64,000 nucleotides of DNA from Niastella populi (GTDB lineage: Bacteria; Bacteroidota; Bacteroidia; Chitinophagales; Chitinophagaceae): positions 1 through 64,000 of the forward strand of contig NZ_LWBP01000001.1 of NCBI RefSeq assembly GCF_002078015.1. Reading direction: 5' to 3'. Shown here one piece after another: positions 27,437-35,016 of the stretch. Position numbers and translations under genes: made by a program. The first letter of the stretch is position 1; the number at the start of each line of letters is the position of its first letter. The notes beneath the pieces were generated by a model. That model searched no databases. It worked only from the letters and a program-made list of their open reading frames with translations, and was not told where the DNA came from.

Positions 27437-27444
27437 TATTTTTG
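27437..27444 (+). promoter_or_regulatory. Candidate -7 box of the eCIS structural operon
   Basis: TATTTTTG matches TAnnTTTG and ends 8 bp before the ATG at 27453. It is the best -7 candidate for the long structural operon. No clear -33 TTG is visible, consistent with dependence on an activator. Confidence 0.4.
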
Positions 27445-27452
27445 AGGGCATT

Positions 27453-28013
27453 ATGATCTACGAGAGCCTGAGTTGCCTTGCGGCGGAAATGAATATTTTT
27501 TTCAGGAGCAAACTGAAAATTACCGAAGATAAGGTGGTGGTTTCGGCACTCGTAAACCAGGATGGTTCGGTGGCTATACAGGGCGAAAATAAAATAGCCA
27601 TAACCCTGGTTAACATGACGAAAGACATGGGTATCAGAAGGGAGTATACCACCGGCGCCGGGGTAGTGGCCAATGCGGCCAAACCGGTATGCCTTAATTT
27701 GTTCATCCTGTTGTCGTGTTATTTCACCGCCGGTAACTATGCCGAATCGCTCAGGTTCCTGTCGTTTGTCATCAGCTTTTTACAAACAAAAAATGTGTTC
27801 GATCATACCAATACGCCGCAGCTCGATGCGGCAATAGATAAACTGGTATTTGAGCTGGAATCGTTCGAGCCCGACAGGTTGAGCAATATGTGGGGAACCC
27901 TCGGCGCCAAATATATGCCTTCCGTTCTGTACAGGATGCGCATGATCATTCTCGATGCCACGGTAATAAGGGAATACAGGCCGGCGGTTACAGGTATATC
28001 GACCGGTTTATAA
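27453..28013 (+). CDS. cis16: eCIS tail terminator / cap protein (DUF4255, Pvc16/Afp16-like)
   Basis: This 186-residue protein matches the DUF4255 pattern: an N-terminal MIYESLSCLAAEMNIFFRSK helix, ITLVNMTKDMGIRREY, LNLFILLSCYF, and FLSFVISFLQTKNVFDH ending in VLYRMRMIILD. In AFP/PVC systems this protein caps the sheath and tube end distal to the baseplate. It is the first gene of the structural operon, as in many Bacteroidota eCIS loci. Length agrees with the family's N-terminal domain. Confidence 0.85.
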   Translation: MIYESLSCLAAEMNIFFRSKLKITEDKVVVSALVNQDGSVAIQGENKIAITLVNMTKDMGIRREYTTGAGVVANAAKPVCLNLFILLSCYFTAGNYAESLRFLSFVISFLQTKNVFDHTNTPQLDAAIDKLVFELESFEPDRLSNMWGTLGAKYMPSVLYRMRMIILDATVIREYRPAVTGISTGL

Positions 28014-28033
28014 AACAGGATGCAACAAAAACC

Positions 28034-28873
28034 ATGATGCAGCAGCAATACGAAATAGCATTTAGTATTTTTTTCAGGCATGAGTTCTTTTTAGATGGTG
28101 ATCTGAAATGCCTCACGGTAAAACCGTCGGGCAAAACAGCACATCAGCTGAAACGGGCCGGGGCCATCATGCACCTGTTCCAGAATGGCATCCATGTGTT
28201 ATATGAGTCGTATACAGCGGGCCGGAAAAGATCGCGGGAAGAATTCCTGGCAGATGAATGGGAACTTACCTTTCTGCTGGAAAATACCGATCCCGATTTC
28301 TTCAATTATACCTCGGCTTTGGATATGGACCTGATCTGCAATTATTTCTTTTTTGAAAACGATACCGCCGCGCCGGTTACCGGTAAAGGCATGTTGCATA
28401 AGGCCCCGTTTGCAGGCCCCGACAATATCAGGTCGATAGCCGACATCCCCGGTGAATATTTTATAAAACCTTTCGGCATTGTGCACATTCATGTACATAA
28501 GGCACTGGAGCAAAGTTTCGAGATCGCATTTGCCGGTATTTCAACCTGGTGGTGTTATGTGCTTACACAGGATTATTTGCAGGAACTGGTTAACCCGGCC
28601 ATCATGCACAAGGAAACAAAACAGGTTTTCACCGGGCCCGAACCCATTGTGTTGCCCAATAACAAAATGGCCATGGCCTTTTTTTCAACGGAACCCATCG
28701 CGGTGCGGGAGTACCAGAAAGCATGTTACCAGCTGGTAGAGCATTACACAACGCCGGCGCAAAAGTACAAGGTGGTGTTGCCTTCGCTTCCATACCCTAA
28801 CCGGAACCACATTTCGGTGCTTAAAGGCGTATCGGCATCGAAAGGAAAAAATTTCTCTTACATTTTTATATAA
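28034..28873 (+). CDS. eCIS-associated protein of unknown function (possible cap adaptor)
   Basis: This 279-residue protein starts MMQQQYEIAF at 28034; a longer frame from 27890 overlaps the terminator gene out of frame and is rejected. It is soluble and beta-rich with no motif I can name (FRHEFFLDGDLKCLTV and YIFI at the C-terminus). It sits between the tail terminator and sheath genes, 20 bp after one and 46 bp before the other. From memory, the Algoriphagus particle has a second cap-module protein in this neighbourhood, so a cap or adaptor role is plausible but not shown here. Confidence 0.55.
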   Translation: MMQQQYEIAFSIFFRHEFFLDGDLKCLTVKPSGKTAHQLKRAGAIMHLFQNGIHVLYESYTAGRKRSREEFLADEWELTFLLENTDPDFFNYTSALDMDLICNYFFFENDTAAPVTGKGMLHKAPFAGPDNIRSIADIPGEYFIKPFGIVHIHVHKALEQSFEIAFAGISTWWCYVLTQDYLQELVNPAIMHKETKQVFTGPEPIVLPNNKMAMAFFSTEPIAVREYQKACYQLVEHYTTPAQKYKVVLPSLPYPNRNHISVLKGVSASKGKNFSYIFI

Positions 28874-28919
28874 CAGGTGTTTTCGCATTCAATATTAACC
28901 ACACTAAACAATAAAAATT

Positions 28920-30422
28920 ATGGCAACTACCTTGATGACACCCGGTGTGTACATCGAAGAAAAGAACGCCTTTCCCGGCTCTGCGGTAGCGGTTGAAACA
29001 GCAGTACCTGTATTCATAGGCTATACCGAAAAGGCCGGGCGTAACGGAAAGTCGTTATTGTACAAACCTACACGCGTTACTTCGCTGGCAGTATTCGCCG
29101 AATACTTTGGCGGCGCCTTTCAGTCGAAATATTCCATTGTTGACGCTGCCACCGCCCCGGGCGAGGAAACCTTTATGATCGACGGCCGGCAAATGGTGGT
29201 TCAGGTGAACCCCAACCATGTGGCATTGCTCTACAACGCCATCCGGCTTTTTTATTACAATGGCGGAAGCGCCTGTTATATCCTGTCGGTAGGTACGTAT
29301 GGCGACAAACCCGATGGGTTCGAGATTGCCATGGACGATTTTCTTGGCAGCGAAACCAAACCGAATGTGTTCGCTATTCTCGAAAAAGAGTACGAACCTA
29401 CCCTGGTACTGATGCCCGATATCATTTCAAAGGGCGCGGCTGCCTATGCGTTATACCAGCAGGTGTTGCTGCATTGCAGTAAAATGCAAAGCCGTTTTGG
29501 GTTGTTCGATGTATATCACAAAGCGGGCAGAACCATTGCTGAAGAAATAACCGAGTTCAGGGAACAAATAGGGGTGAACGCATTGAACTACGGCGCAGCT
29601 TATTATCCCTACCTGAAAACTTCGGTGGTGCAGGCAAACGAGCTCGATTACCAGCACCTCGATGCGGCGGTTGACCTGGAAGCATTGCTGCCCGAAGCGG
29701 CCGCAAAGGATGTGGTACAGAAGTTCAAAGCGCTTCCGCCCGACGCAGTAACCGCTACCTCAAGAAAGAATTATCACCAGTCGTTGAAAGCGGCCAGCCC
29801 TACCTATTCAGGCATCCTGGAGGAACTGAGGCGTAAAATGAACGAACTGCCCCCGAGCGCTGCCATGGCCGGCATTTATACGCTTATAGATACCACAAGA
29901 GGCGTATGGAAATCACCGGCGAACGTTTCGGTAAGCATGGTGAACGAGCCCTGCATCAATGTATCGCACGATGAGCAGCAGCAATTGAACGTAGACGTTA
30001 TTTCGGGTAAATCGGTGAACGTGATTAGGCCGTTCCCCGGCATAGGCACCCTGGTATGGGGCGCCAGAACGCTCGATGGCAACAGCCAGGACTGGCGGTA
30101 TATAAATGTACGGCGTACGCTGATCATGATAGAGCAGTCGTTAAAGCTGGCCACCCGGGCTTATGTGTTTGAGGCCAATGATAATGGCACCTGGGTAACG
30201 GTTAGCAGTATGATCACCAATTTCCTGTTCAACTTATGGAAACAGGGCGCCCTGGCCGGCGCTGCCCCCGAACAGGCGTTCAATGTACAGATCGGCCTCG
30301 GCTCTACCATGACGCCTACCGATATCCTCGACGGCATCATGCGTATAACGGTGAAGCTGGCTATCGTACGCCCGGCAGAGTTTATCGTTATTACATTCCA
30401 GCAACAACAACAGCAGTCGTAA
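28920..30422 (+). CDS. cis2: eCIS contractile tail sheath protein
   Basis: This 500-residue phage tail-sheath family protein begins with the signature LMTPGVYIEEKNAFPGSAVA and PVFIGYTEKAG. Conserved later segments are NVFAILEKEYEPTLVLMPD, YIN(V)RRTLIMIEQSLK and the C-terminal IVRPAEFIVITF strand used for inter-subunit handshake contacts. It forms the contractile outer cylinder. Only one sheath gene is present; PVC and AFP have three. Downstream tube genes follow with short gaps. Confidence 0.95.
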   Translation: MATTLMTPGVYIEEKNAFPGSAVAVETAVPVFIGYTEKAGRNGKSLLYKPTRVTSLAVFAEYFGGAFQSKYSIVDAATAPGEETFMIDGRQMVVQVNPNHVALLYNAIRLFYYNGGSACYILSVGTYGDKPDGFEIAMDDFLGSETKPNVFAILEKEYEPTLVLMPDIISKGAAAYALYQQVLLHCSKMQSRFGLFDVYHKAGRTIAEEITEFREQIGVNALNYGAAYYPYLKTSVVQANELDYQHLDAAVDLEALLPEAAAKDVVQKFKALPPDAVTATSRKNYHQSLKAASPTYSGILEELRRKMNELPPSAAMAGIYTLIDTTRGVWKSPANVSVSMVNEPCINVSHDEQQQLNVDVISGKSVNVIRPFPGIGTLVWGARTLDGNSQDWRYINVRRTLIMIEQSLKLATRAYVFEANDNGTWVTVSSMITNFLFNLWKQGALAGAAPEQAFNVQIGLGSTMTPTDILDGIMRITVKLAIVRPAEFIVITFQQQQQQS

Positions 30423-30457
30423 TTCCCATTTAATTAACTCACTAATAAAACGCTTTT

Positions 30458-30913
30458 ATGGCAGACAATGGAGCCGCACAGGCAGCCACCACCTGGCCCC
30501 TGGTAAAATTTCAGTTCTCGGTTAAGATCGGCAGCGATGAGATCCTGTTCCAGGAAGTAACGGGCCTTGCTTCCGAAACCCAGGTAATTGAATACCGCGT
30601 AGGTAACAGTTCGGTATATTCTACCGTAAAGATGCCGGGCATAAAGAAATTCGGGAACGTTACCTTGAAAAAAGGCATTTTCAAAGACGACAAGAAACTG
30701 TGGGAAATGTACAATAAGATAAAGATGAACACTTTTGAGCGGCAAACGGTAGTGATCAGTTTGCTCGATGAAAGCAATAACGTAGCCATGTCGTGGAACC
30801 TTACCAATGCTTTCCCGGCCAAGATGTCGGTAACGGATATGAAGTCCGATGCCAATGAACCTGCCGTAGAAACCATAGAGCTGGCGCATGAAGGGTTTAA
30901 TATAGCCAGTTAA
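30458..30913 (+). CDS. cis1: eCIS inner tube protein (gp19/Hcp-like), copy a
   Basis: This 151-residue T4 gp19-like tube protein has the signature FSVKIGSDEILFQEVTGLAS followed by KKFGNVTLKKGIF and AFPAKMSVTDMKS. It should assemble into stacked hexameric rings inside the sheath. It is paired with a second, more diverged tube-like gene 27 bp downstream. Confidence 0.93.
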   Translation: MADNGAAQAATTWPLVKFQFSVKIGSDEILFQEVTGLASETQVIEYRVGNSSVYSTVKMPGIKKFGNVTLKKGIFKDDKKLWEMYNKIKMNTFERQTVVISLLDESNNVAMSWNLTNAFPAKMSVTDMKSDANEPAVETIELAHEGFNIAS

Positions 30914-30940
30914 CCGGTACCGTTATTAAAATAGTTCACC

Positions 30941-31384
30941 ATGCCAACCCCATATTCCATTCCGGTAGCTTTTAGTTTCGAGGTCAGGATCCCGGGTTTC
31001 AGCAACGAAGGCGAATGCAGCTTCAGAGATGTAGGCGGGCTGGTGGTAAAGCTGGGCCTTGAATCGGTAAACGAAGGCGGTGTAAATGATTATGTGCACA
31101 AGTTCCCCAAACGCGCCGCGTATAACGAACTGGTGTTCAGGCGGGGGATCTTAACAGGTTCCCAGTTCTATACCTGGATAAACGACGCCGTCAGGAATTT
31201 TACCTTCAAACCAAAGCAGATCTATATCAGCCTCATCAACGAGCAAAAAACGCCCGTTATAAGATGGCGGGTCGAAAATGCCTTTCCCATTGGGATAGAG
31301 ATTGCCGAATTCAAGGCGCTGGAGAATTCCCTGGCTATTGAAACGCTTACCGTTGCCTACGATTATTTTGTAAGAACAGGTTAA
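30941..31384 (+). CDS. eCIS tube-initiator-like protein (gp19-like), copy b
   Basis: This 147-residue protein of the same fold family has FSFEVRIPGFSNEGECSFRD, LVFRRGILTGSQFYTW and VENAFPIGIEIAEFK. Divergence from the first tube protein, and the order tube-a then tube-b, match PVC1/PVC5-type pairs. There the second protein forms the first ring above the baseplate hub. This role is inferred from gene order. Confidence 0.85.
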   Translation: MPTPYSIPVAFSFEVRIPGFSNEGECSFRDVGGLVVKLGLESVNEGGVNDYVHKFPKRAAYNELVFRRGILTGSQFYTWINDAVRNFTFKPKQIYISLINEQKTPVIRWRVENAFPIGIEIAEFKALENSLAIETLTVAYDYFVRTG

Positions 31385-31395
31385 TAACAACTACT

Positions 31396-31560
31396 ATGCC
31401 TTTGGAAATACGCGAACTGGTAATAAAGGTAGAGATCGATGAAGCCACGCAAAAGCATGACGGCGACGACAGGCAGCGGTATGAAGAGCTGAAAAAAGAG
31501 ATCATGAAGGAGTGTATGAAAAAGATAGAATCAAAATTGGAAAATTTATTTACCCGGTAA
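31396..31560 (+). CDS. Small eCIS-associated protein (DUF5908-like)
   Basis: This 54-residue protein begins MPLEIRELVIKVEIDEATQK and continues as a charged helix ending KIESKLENLFTR. Small proteins with the PxEIRELVIK start lie in this position in Bacteroidota eCIS operons (DUF5908). The gene is 11 bp after the tube-b gene and 1 bp before the LysM gene. A structural or chaperone role near tube and hub is plausible; function is unknown. Confidence 0.8.
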   Translation: MPLEIRELVIKVEIDEATQKHDGDDRQRYEELKKEIMKECMKKIESKLENLFTR

Positions 31561-31561
31561 T

Positions 31562-32227
31562 ATGGCGCTCGAAAAACTCCAGATCCAGGCTTTTTCCGAT
31601 GCGGCCTGTACCAAAGCAACGTCGAATGCGGTCAAAGCCTTTATAAATCCCGAAGGTTATTCCCGGAATTGCTCCATTACCTATAAGGATGTTGAGCTGA
31701 TAGGCGATTCCGGGAATACCAAAGCTTTCGTTGGCATGGGCGATGATACGTTGTCGTTGAACAATCTTATCGTAGACGGCACCGGCATCGTTTCACTGGG
31801 CAACTACCAAAATGTGGATGCGTATATCAAAGCATTTACCGATGTGGTATACAAATTCAACGGCAGTATGCACCAGGCCAATTTCCTGATGGTGACCTGG
31901 GGCAACCTGAAATATACCGGCGTGTGTAAGTCGTTCAAGGTAAGGTACACCTTATTCAAACCGGATGGCAGCGCTTTGCGGGCATTTATCGACCTGGTGA
32001 TCGGATCGTCGATCGACCTGAAGACCAAAAGCAAACTGGCCGTAAAGGAATCGCCCGACCTCACGCATTACCGCACGGTGAAAGCGGGCGATACCCTGCC
32101 ATTGATGACCTACAGGATCTATGGCGACAGCGCTTATTATCTTCAGGTGGCGCAGATAAATAACCTGAAAAGCATTTTTGCACTTAAACCGGGCGATAAG
32201 ATCTATTTTCCACCACTAAAGAAATGA
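31562..32227 (+). CDS. cis7: eCIS baseplate hub protein with LysM (Cis7/gp53-like)
   Basis: This 221-residue protein has an N-terminal tube/hub-like domain (1-160: LQIQAFSD, FINPEGYSRN, FKVRYTLFKPDGSALRAFID) and a C-terminal LysM-like module (168-219: YRTVKAGDTLPLMTYRIYGD to LKPGDKIYFPP). In AFP/PVC the equivalent protein joins the spike hub and the wedges. It lies 1 bp upstream of the VgrG-like gene, as expected for hub partners. Confidence 0.9.
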   Translation: MALEKLQIQAFSDAACTKATSNAVKAFINPEGYSRNCSITYKDVELIGDSGNTKAFVGMGDDTLSLNNLIVDGTGIVSLGNYQNVDAYIKAFTDVVYKFNGSMHQANFLMVTWGNLKYTGVCKSFKVRYTLFKPDGSALRAFIDLVIGSSIDLKTKSKLAVKESPDLTHYRTVKAGDTLPLMTYRIYGDSAYYLQVAQINNLKSIFALKPGDKIYFPPLKK

Positions 32228-32228
32228 T

Positions 32229-34034
32229 ATGCCGGCCCCTTCACCTGAAAGTAATATCGATGACCTGTCGTTACGGGTAACCGTTACTGTAAACGGCGCC
32301 CCCCTCAAGGATAACACAGGCATTATGGCCATTACTATTTTTCACGAAATAAACAGGATCTCCACCGCGGAAATAGTACTGAGCGGGGAGATCGATATTG
32401 ACAATGCAACGCTTGAAGCTTCCGATGGCGATGACTTTGCACCCGGCAGCGAAATACAAATTACGGCCGGGTACGGCGATAAAGGGGAGAAGGCCATTTT
32501 TGAAGGGGTTATCGTAAAACATGGGATCGAGATCAGCTCCGTTACTTCTTATACGCTCAGGCTCTTCTGCAAACACAAGGCCGTGCGTTTGACCTTTAAC
32601 CGCAGCTCGGCCGAGTTTAAAGACAAAACAGACAGTGCGATCATCTCCGGCATACTGGGTAATTATGGCCTGGATGCAACCGTAGACAGTACCACTATAC
32701 AAAATGAGAACTTCTTTCAGAAACAGGCTACCGACTGGGACCTGGTATTATCGAGGGCGGAATTCAACGGCTTTTTGATCCTGCTGGATGGCGATACGGT
32801 GAAAATAGGAAAACCGCTGCTTACCGCTTCACCGGTATTACGGGTAGCAGCCAGCGAATCGATGATGGCCTTTACCGCCGAATTGAACGTAGAGGGGCAG
32901 GCGCCGGCTATAGAAGCTGCAGCCTGGGACAGCAAAACCCAGGCGCTGTTGCAATCGACAGCTACCGAGCCTTCGATCAATGAACAGGGCAACCTGAAGC
33001 CCAAAGACCTGTCGGCCAAACTGAGCCAGGTGAAACTTAACCTGCATGCCGCCGCCGCTTTGACGGCAGATGAACTGAAGGCATGGGCCGATGGCAAGTT
33101 ATTGCGGATGCGGTTAAGCGCTTTTAAGGGCCGGGTTAGTTTTATAGGTAATGCCGATGTAAAGACCGGCAGCCTGATAACACTGGAAGGGGTTGGCAAA
33201 AAATTCAATGGCGATGCTTTTGTGGCGGGGGTGGTGCATGAACTGGAAAAGGGAATATGGAAAACGACCGTCAAATTCGGGTTGGAAAGCAGGCAGGTGG
33301 CGGAAAGCCCTGGTTTTTCCTATACACCTGCAACCGGGCAGTTGCCTGCTGTACAGGGCTTACAAATAGGAACGGTAAAAAAGCTGTCGGCAGATCCGCA
33401 GGCTGCCTACCGGATCCTGGTAACGCTTTCTTCCGGCGCTCAGAATGCCAGCGGCATCTGGGCAAGAATGGCTAATTTTTATGCTACTTCATCAGCCGGC
33501 CTGGGTTTTTTGCCTGAAGTGAACGACGAGGTGGTGGTGGGTTTTTTAGATAACGATCCCCGCTTCCCGGTGATCCTCGGTTCATTGTACAGCGCAAAAA
33601 ATGCCGCGCCCAACCCGGCCGCCGATGAAAACAATTACATCAAGAGCATTACCACCAAAAGTAAAATGAAGGTTAGTTTCGACGATCAGAACAAGATCAT
33701 AAAAATTGAAACGCCGGGCGCCAATACCATTACCATCAGCGACCAGGACAAAGCGATAGAAATAAAAGACCAGAACAGCAACAATATAAAAATGAATGCC
33801 GAGGGCATCAGCCTGAGCAGTGCAAAGGATATCACGATCGATGCCAGGGGAAATTTAAAGCTCAGTGCCGTTAGTAAGATCTCACTGAATGCGAGCGGCG
33901 GCGATGTAGAGTTGGCGGGATTAAATGTAAAACATACCGCACAGGTTGGCTTTACCGCAAAAGGCACGGCTACCGCAGAGCTTTCGGCTTCAGGACAAAC
34001 TACCGTAAAAGGGGCGATGGTGATGATTAATTGA
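32229..34034 (+). CDS. cis8: eCIS spike protein (VgrG/gp27-gp5-like)
   Basis: This 601-residue protein has a gp27-like hub region (about 10-350), a gp5-type OB fold (about 376-460; GIWARMANFYATSSAGLGFL, EVNDEVVVGFLDNDPRFPVI) and a C-terminal triple beta-helix of short repeats (IKIETPGANTITISDQDKAI, IEIKDQNSNNIKMNAEG). There is no C-terminal effector domain. The trimer should carry the PAAR tip encoded downstream. The next gene is 244 bp away, the only large gap in the operon, and it is filled by a tandem repeat. Confidence 0.95.
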   Translation: MPAPSPESNIDDLSLRVTVTVNGAPLKDNTGIMAITIFHEINRISTAEIVLSGEIDIDNATLEASDGDDFAPGSEIQITAGYGDKGEKAIFEGVIVKHGIEISSVTSYTLRLFCKHKAVRLTFNRSSAEFKDKTDSAIISGILGNYGLDATVDSTTIQNENFFQKQATDWDLVLSRAEFNGFLILLDGDTVKIGKPLLTASPVLRVAASESMMAFTAELNVEGQAPAIEAAAWDSKTQALLQSTATEPSINEQGNLKPKDLSAKLSQVKLNLHAAAALTADELKAWADGKLLRMRLSAFKGRVSFIGNADVKTGSLITLEGVGKKFNGDAFVAGVVHELEKGIWKTTVKFGLESRQVAESPGFSYTPATGQLPAVQGLQIGTVKKLSADPQAAYRILVTLSSGAQNASGIWARMANFYATSSAGLGFLPEVNDEVVVGFLDNDPRFPVILGSLYSAKNAAPNPAADENNYIKSITTKSKMKVSFDDQNKIIKIETPGANTITISDQDKAIEIKDQNSNNIKMNAEGISLSSAKDITIDARGNLKLSAVSKISLNASGGDVELAGLNVKHTAQVGFTAKGTATAELSASGQTTVKGAMVMIN

Positions 34035-34044
34035 GAAAAAGGCA

Positions 34045-34232
34045 TAAAGGCAGAGGCAACGAGGCAACGAGGCAACGAGGCAACGAGGCAGAAAGGCAGA
34101 AAGGCAAAGGCAACAAGGCATAAAGGCAAAGGCAACAAGGCATAAAGGCAAAGGCAACAAGGCAGAATGCAAAGGCAACAAGGCAAAAAGGCAGAAAGGC
34201 AAAGGCAAAAAGGCAACAAGGCAACAAGGCAA
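34045..34232 (+). repeat. Tandem GGCA-based minisatellite between spike and tip genes
   Basis: About 188 bp built from 6- and 8-base units: AGGCAACG x4, AGGCAGAA, AGGCAA, AGGCAACA and AGGCATAA, about 24 units in all. A 22-bp higher-order unit (AGGCAAAGGCAACAAGGCAT plus AA) is repeated. The array starts 10 bp after the spike stop codon and ends 46 bp before the PAAR start. Open frames across it on the minus strand (Leu/Pro/Cys/Ala repeats) are by-products of the repeat. Copy number is likely to vary by slippage. Confidence 0.9.
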
Positions 34233-34278
34233 CGAGAAAAATACCCTATTCTAAATTACTAACACCAAAAACAGATGT

Positions 34279-34581
34279 ATGGGAATGATGGCTGCGCGTA
34301 TAACTGACCTGCACACCTGCCCGATGGTGACGCCGGGGCTTCCGCCTGTACCGCATGTGGGCGGCCCCATCGTTGGACCGGGCGCCCCAACAGTGCTGAT
34401 CGGCAATATGCCGGCAGCGGTGATGGGCGATAGCGCGGTATGTACCGGCCCGCCCGATTCAATTATGAAGGGGTCGGCCACCGTTTTAATTTGTGGTAAA
34501 CCGGCTGCGCGGGTGGGCGATATTACCGCCCATGGCGGAACAATTACCCTGGGCTGTGCAACTGTATTAATAGGAGGATGA
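34279..34581 (+). CDS. cis10: PAAR-domain spike tip protein
   Basis: This 100-residue protein consists of a PAAR domain with repeated turn motifs: HTCPMVTPGLPPVPHVGGPI, APTVLIGNMPAAVMGD, GSATVLICGKPAARVGD and ITLGCATVLIGG. His and Cys residues suitable for the tip metal site are present. It should cap the VgrG-like beta-helix and pierce the target membrane. The start at 34279 is used, though MMAARITD (34285) is equally possible. It carries no extension, so cargo is not fused to the tip. Confidence 0.95.
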   Translation: MGMMAARITDLHTCPMVTPGLPPVPHVGGPIVGPGAPTVLIGNMPAAVMGDSAVCTGPPDSIMKGSATVLICGKPAARVGDITAHGGTITLGCATVLIGG

Positions 34582-34584
34582 AAT

Positions 34585-35001
34585 ATGGAACCTGCAGTAA
34601 ATACTTTTTTAGGACGCGGCTGGAGTTTTCCCCCGTCGTTCGACCGCATCAATAACGCCAACCAGATGGCGTCCGACGTGGCTGATATAGAAGAAAGCAT
34701 CCGCATCATTTTGGGAACCACACCGGGTGAACGGATGATGCAGCCTGCTTTCGGGTGCCCCATCAAAAACGTGGTGTTCGAACAGATGAGCGCCAACCTG
34801 GTTACAGAAGTGAACCATATAATAGGCCATGCATTACTGAATTTTGAGCCGAGGATAAAATTCCTGCAGGCAGTTTTTTTAGATGAGATCGATAACGATG
34901 GAGTTATTCATATCCGCATAGACTATTCAATCATTACTACAAATACCAGACATAACATCGTATATCCATTCTATATGGCAGAAGGGACCAATGTTTTCTG
35001 A
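34585..35001 (+). CDS. cis9: Baseplate wedge protein, gp25/GPW family
   Basis: This 138-residue gp25-like protein contains FLGRGWSFPPSFDRINNANQ, VADIEESIRIILGTTPGERM and FGCPIKNVVFEQM (the EPR-like core loop of the family is GERMMQP here). It links wedge and sheath at the baseplate. It starts 3 bp after the PAAR stop. Confidence 0.93.
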   Translation: MEPAVNTFLGRGWSFPPSFDRINNANQMASDVADIEESIRIILGTTPGERMMQPAFGCPIKNVVFEQMSANLVTEVNHIIGHALLNFEPRIKFLQAVFLDEIDNDGVIHIRIDYSIITTNTRHNIVYPFYMAEGTNVF

Positions 35002-35016
35002 TAAAAAACTGTTTTG

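Noticed and set aside
27890-28033. Upstream start for the 279-residue eCIS protein
   Set aside because: The extension overlaps the DUF4255 gene out of frame and has no conserved pattern.
33686-34232. Minus-strand open frames rich in Leu, Pro, Cys and Ala across the repeat
   Set aside because: They are produced by translating the GGCA minisatellite and the spike gene antisense; low complexity and three overlapping frames show the same pattern.
34045-34232. CRISPR array
   Set aside because: Units are 6-8 bp (22 bp at most) with no unique spacers, and no cas genes are present.
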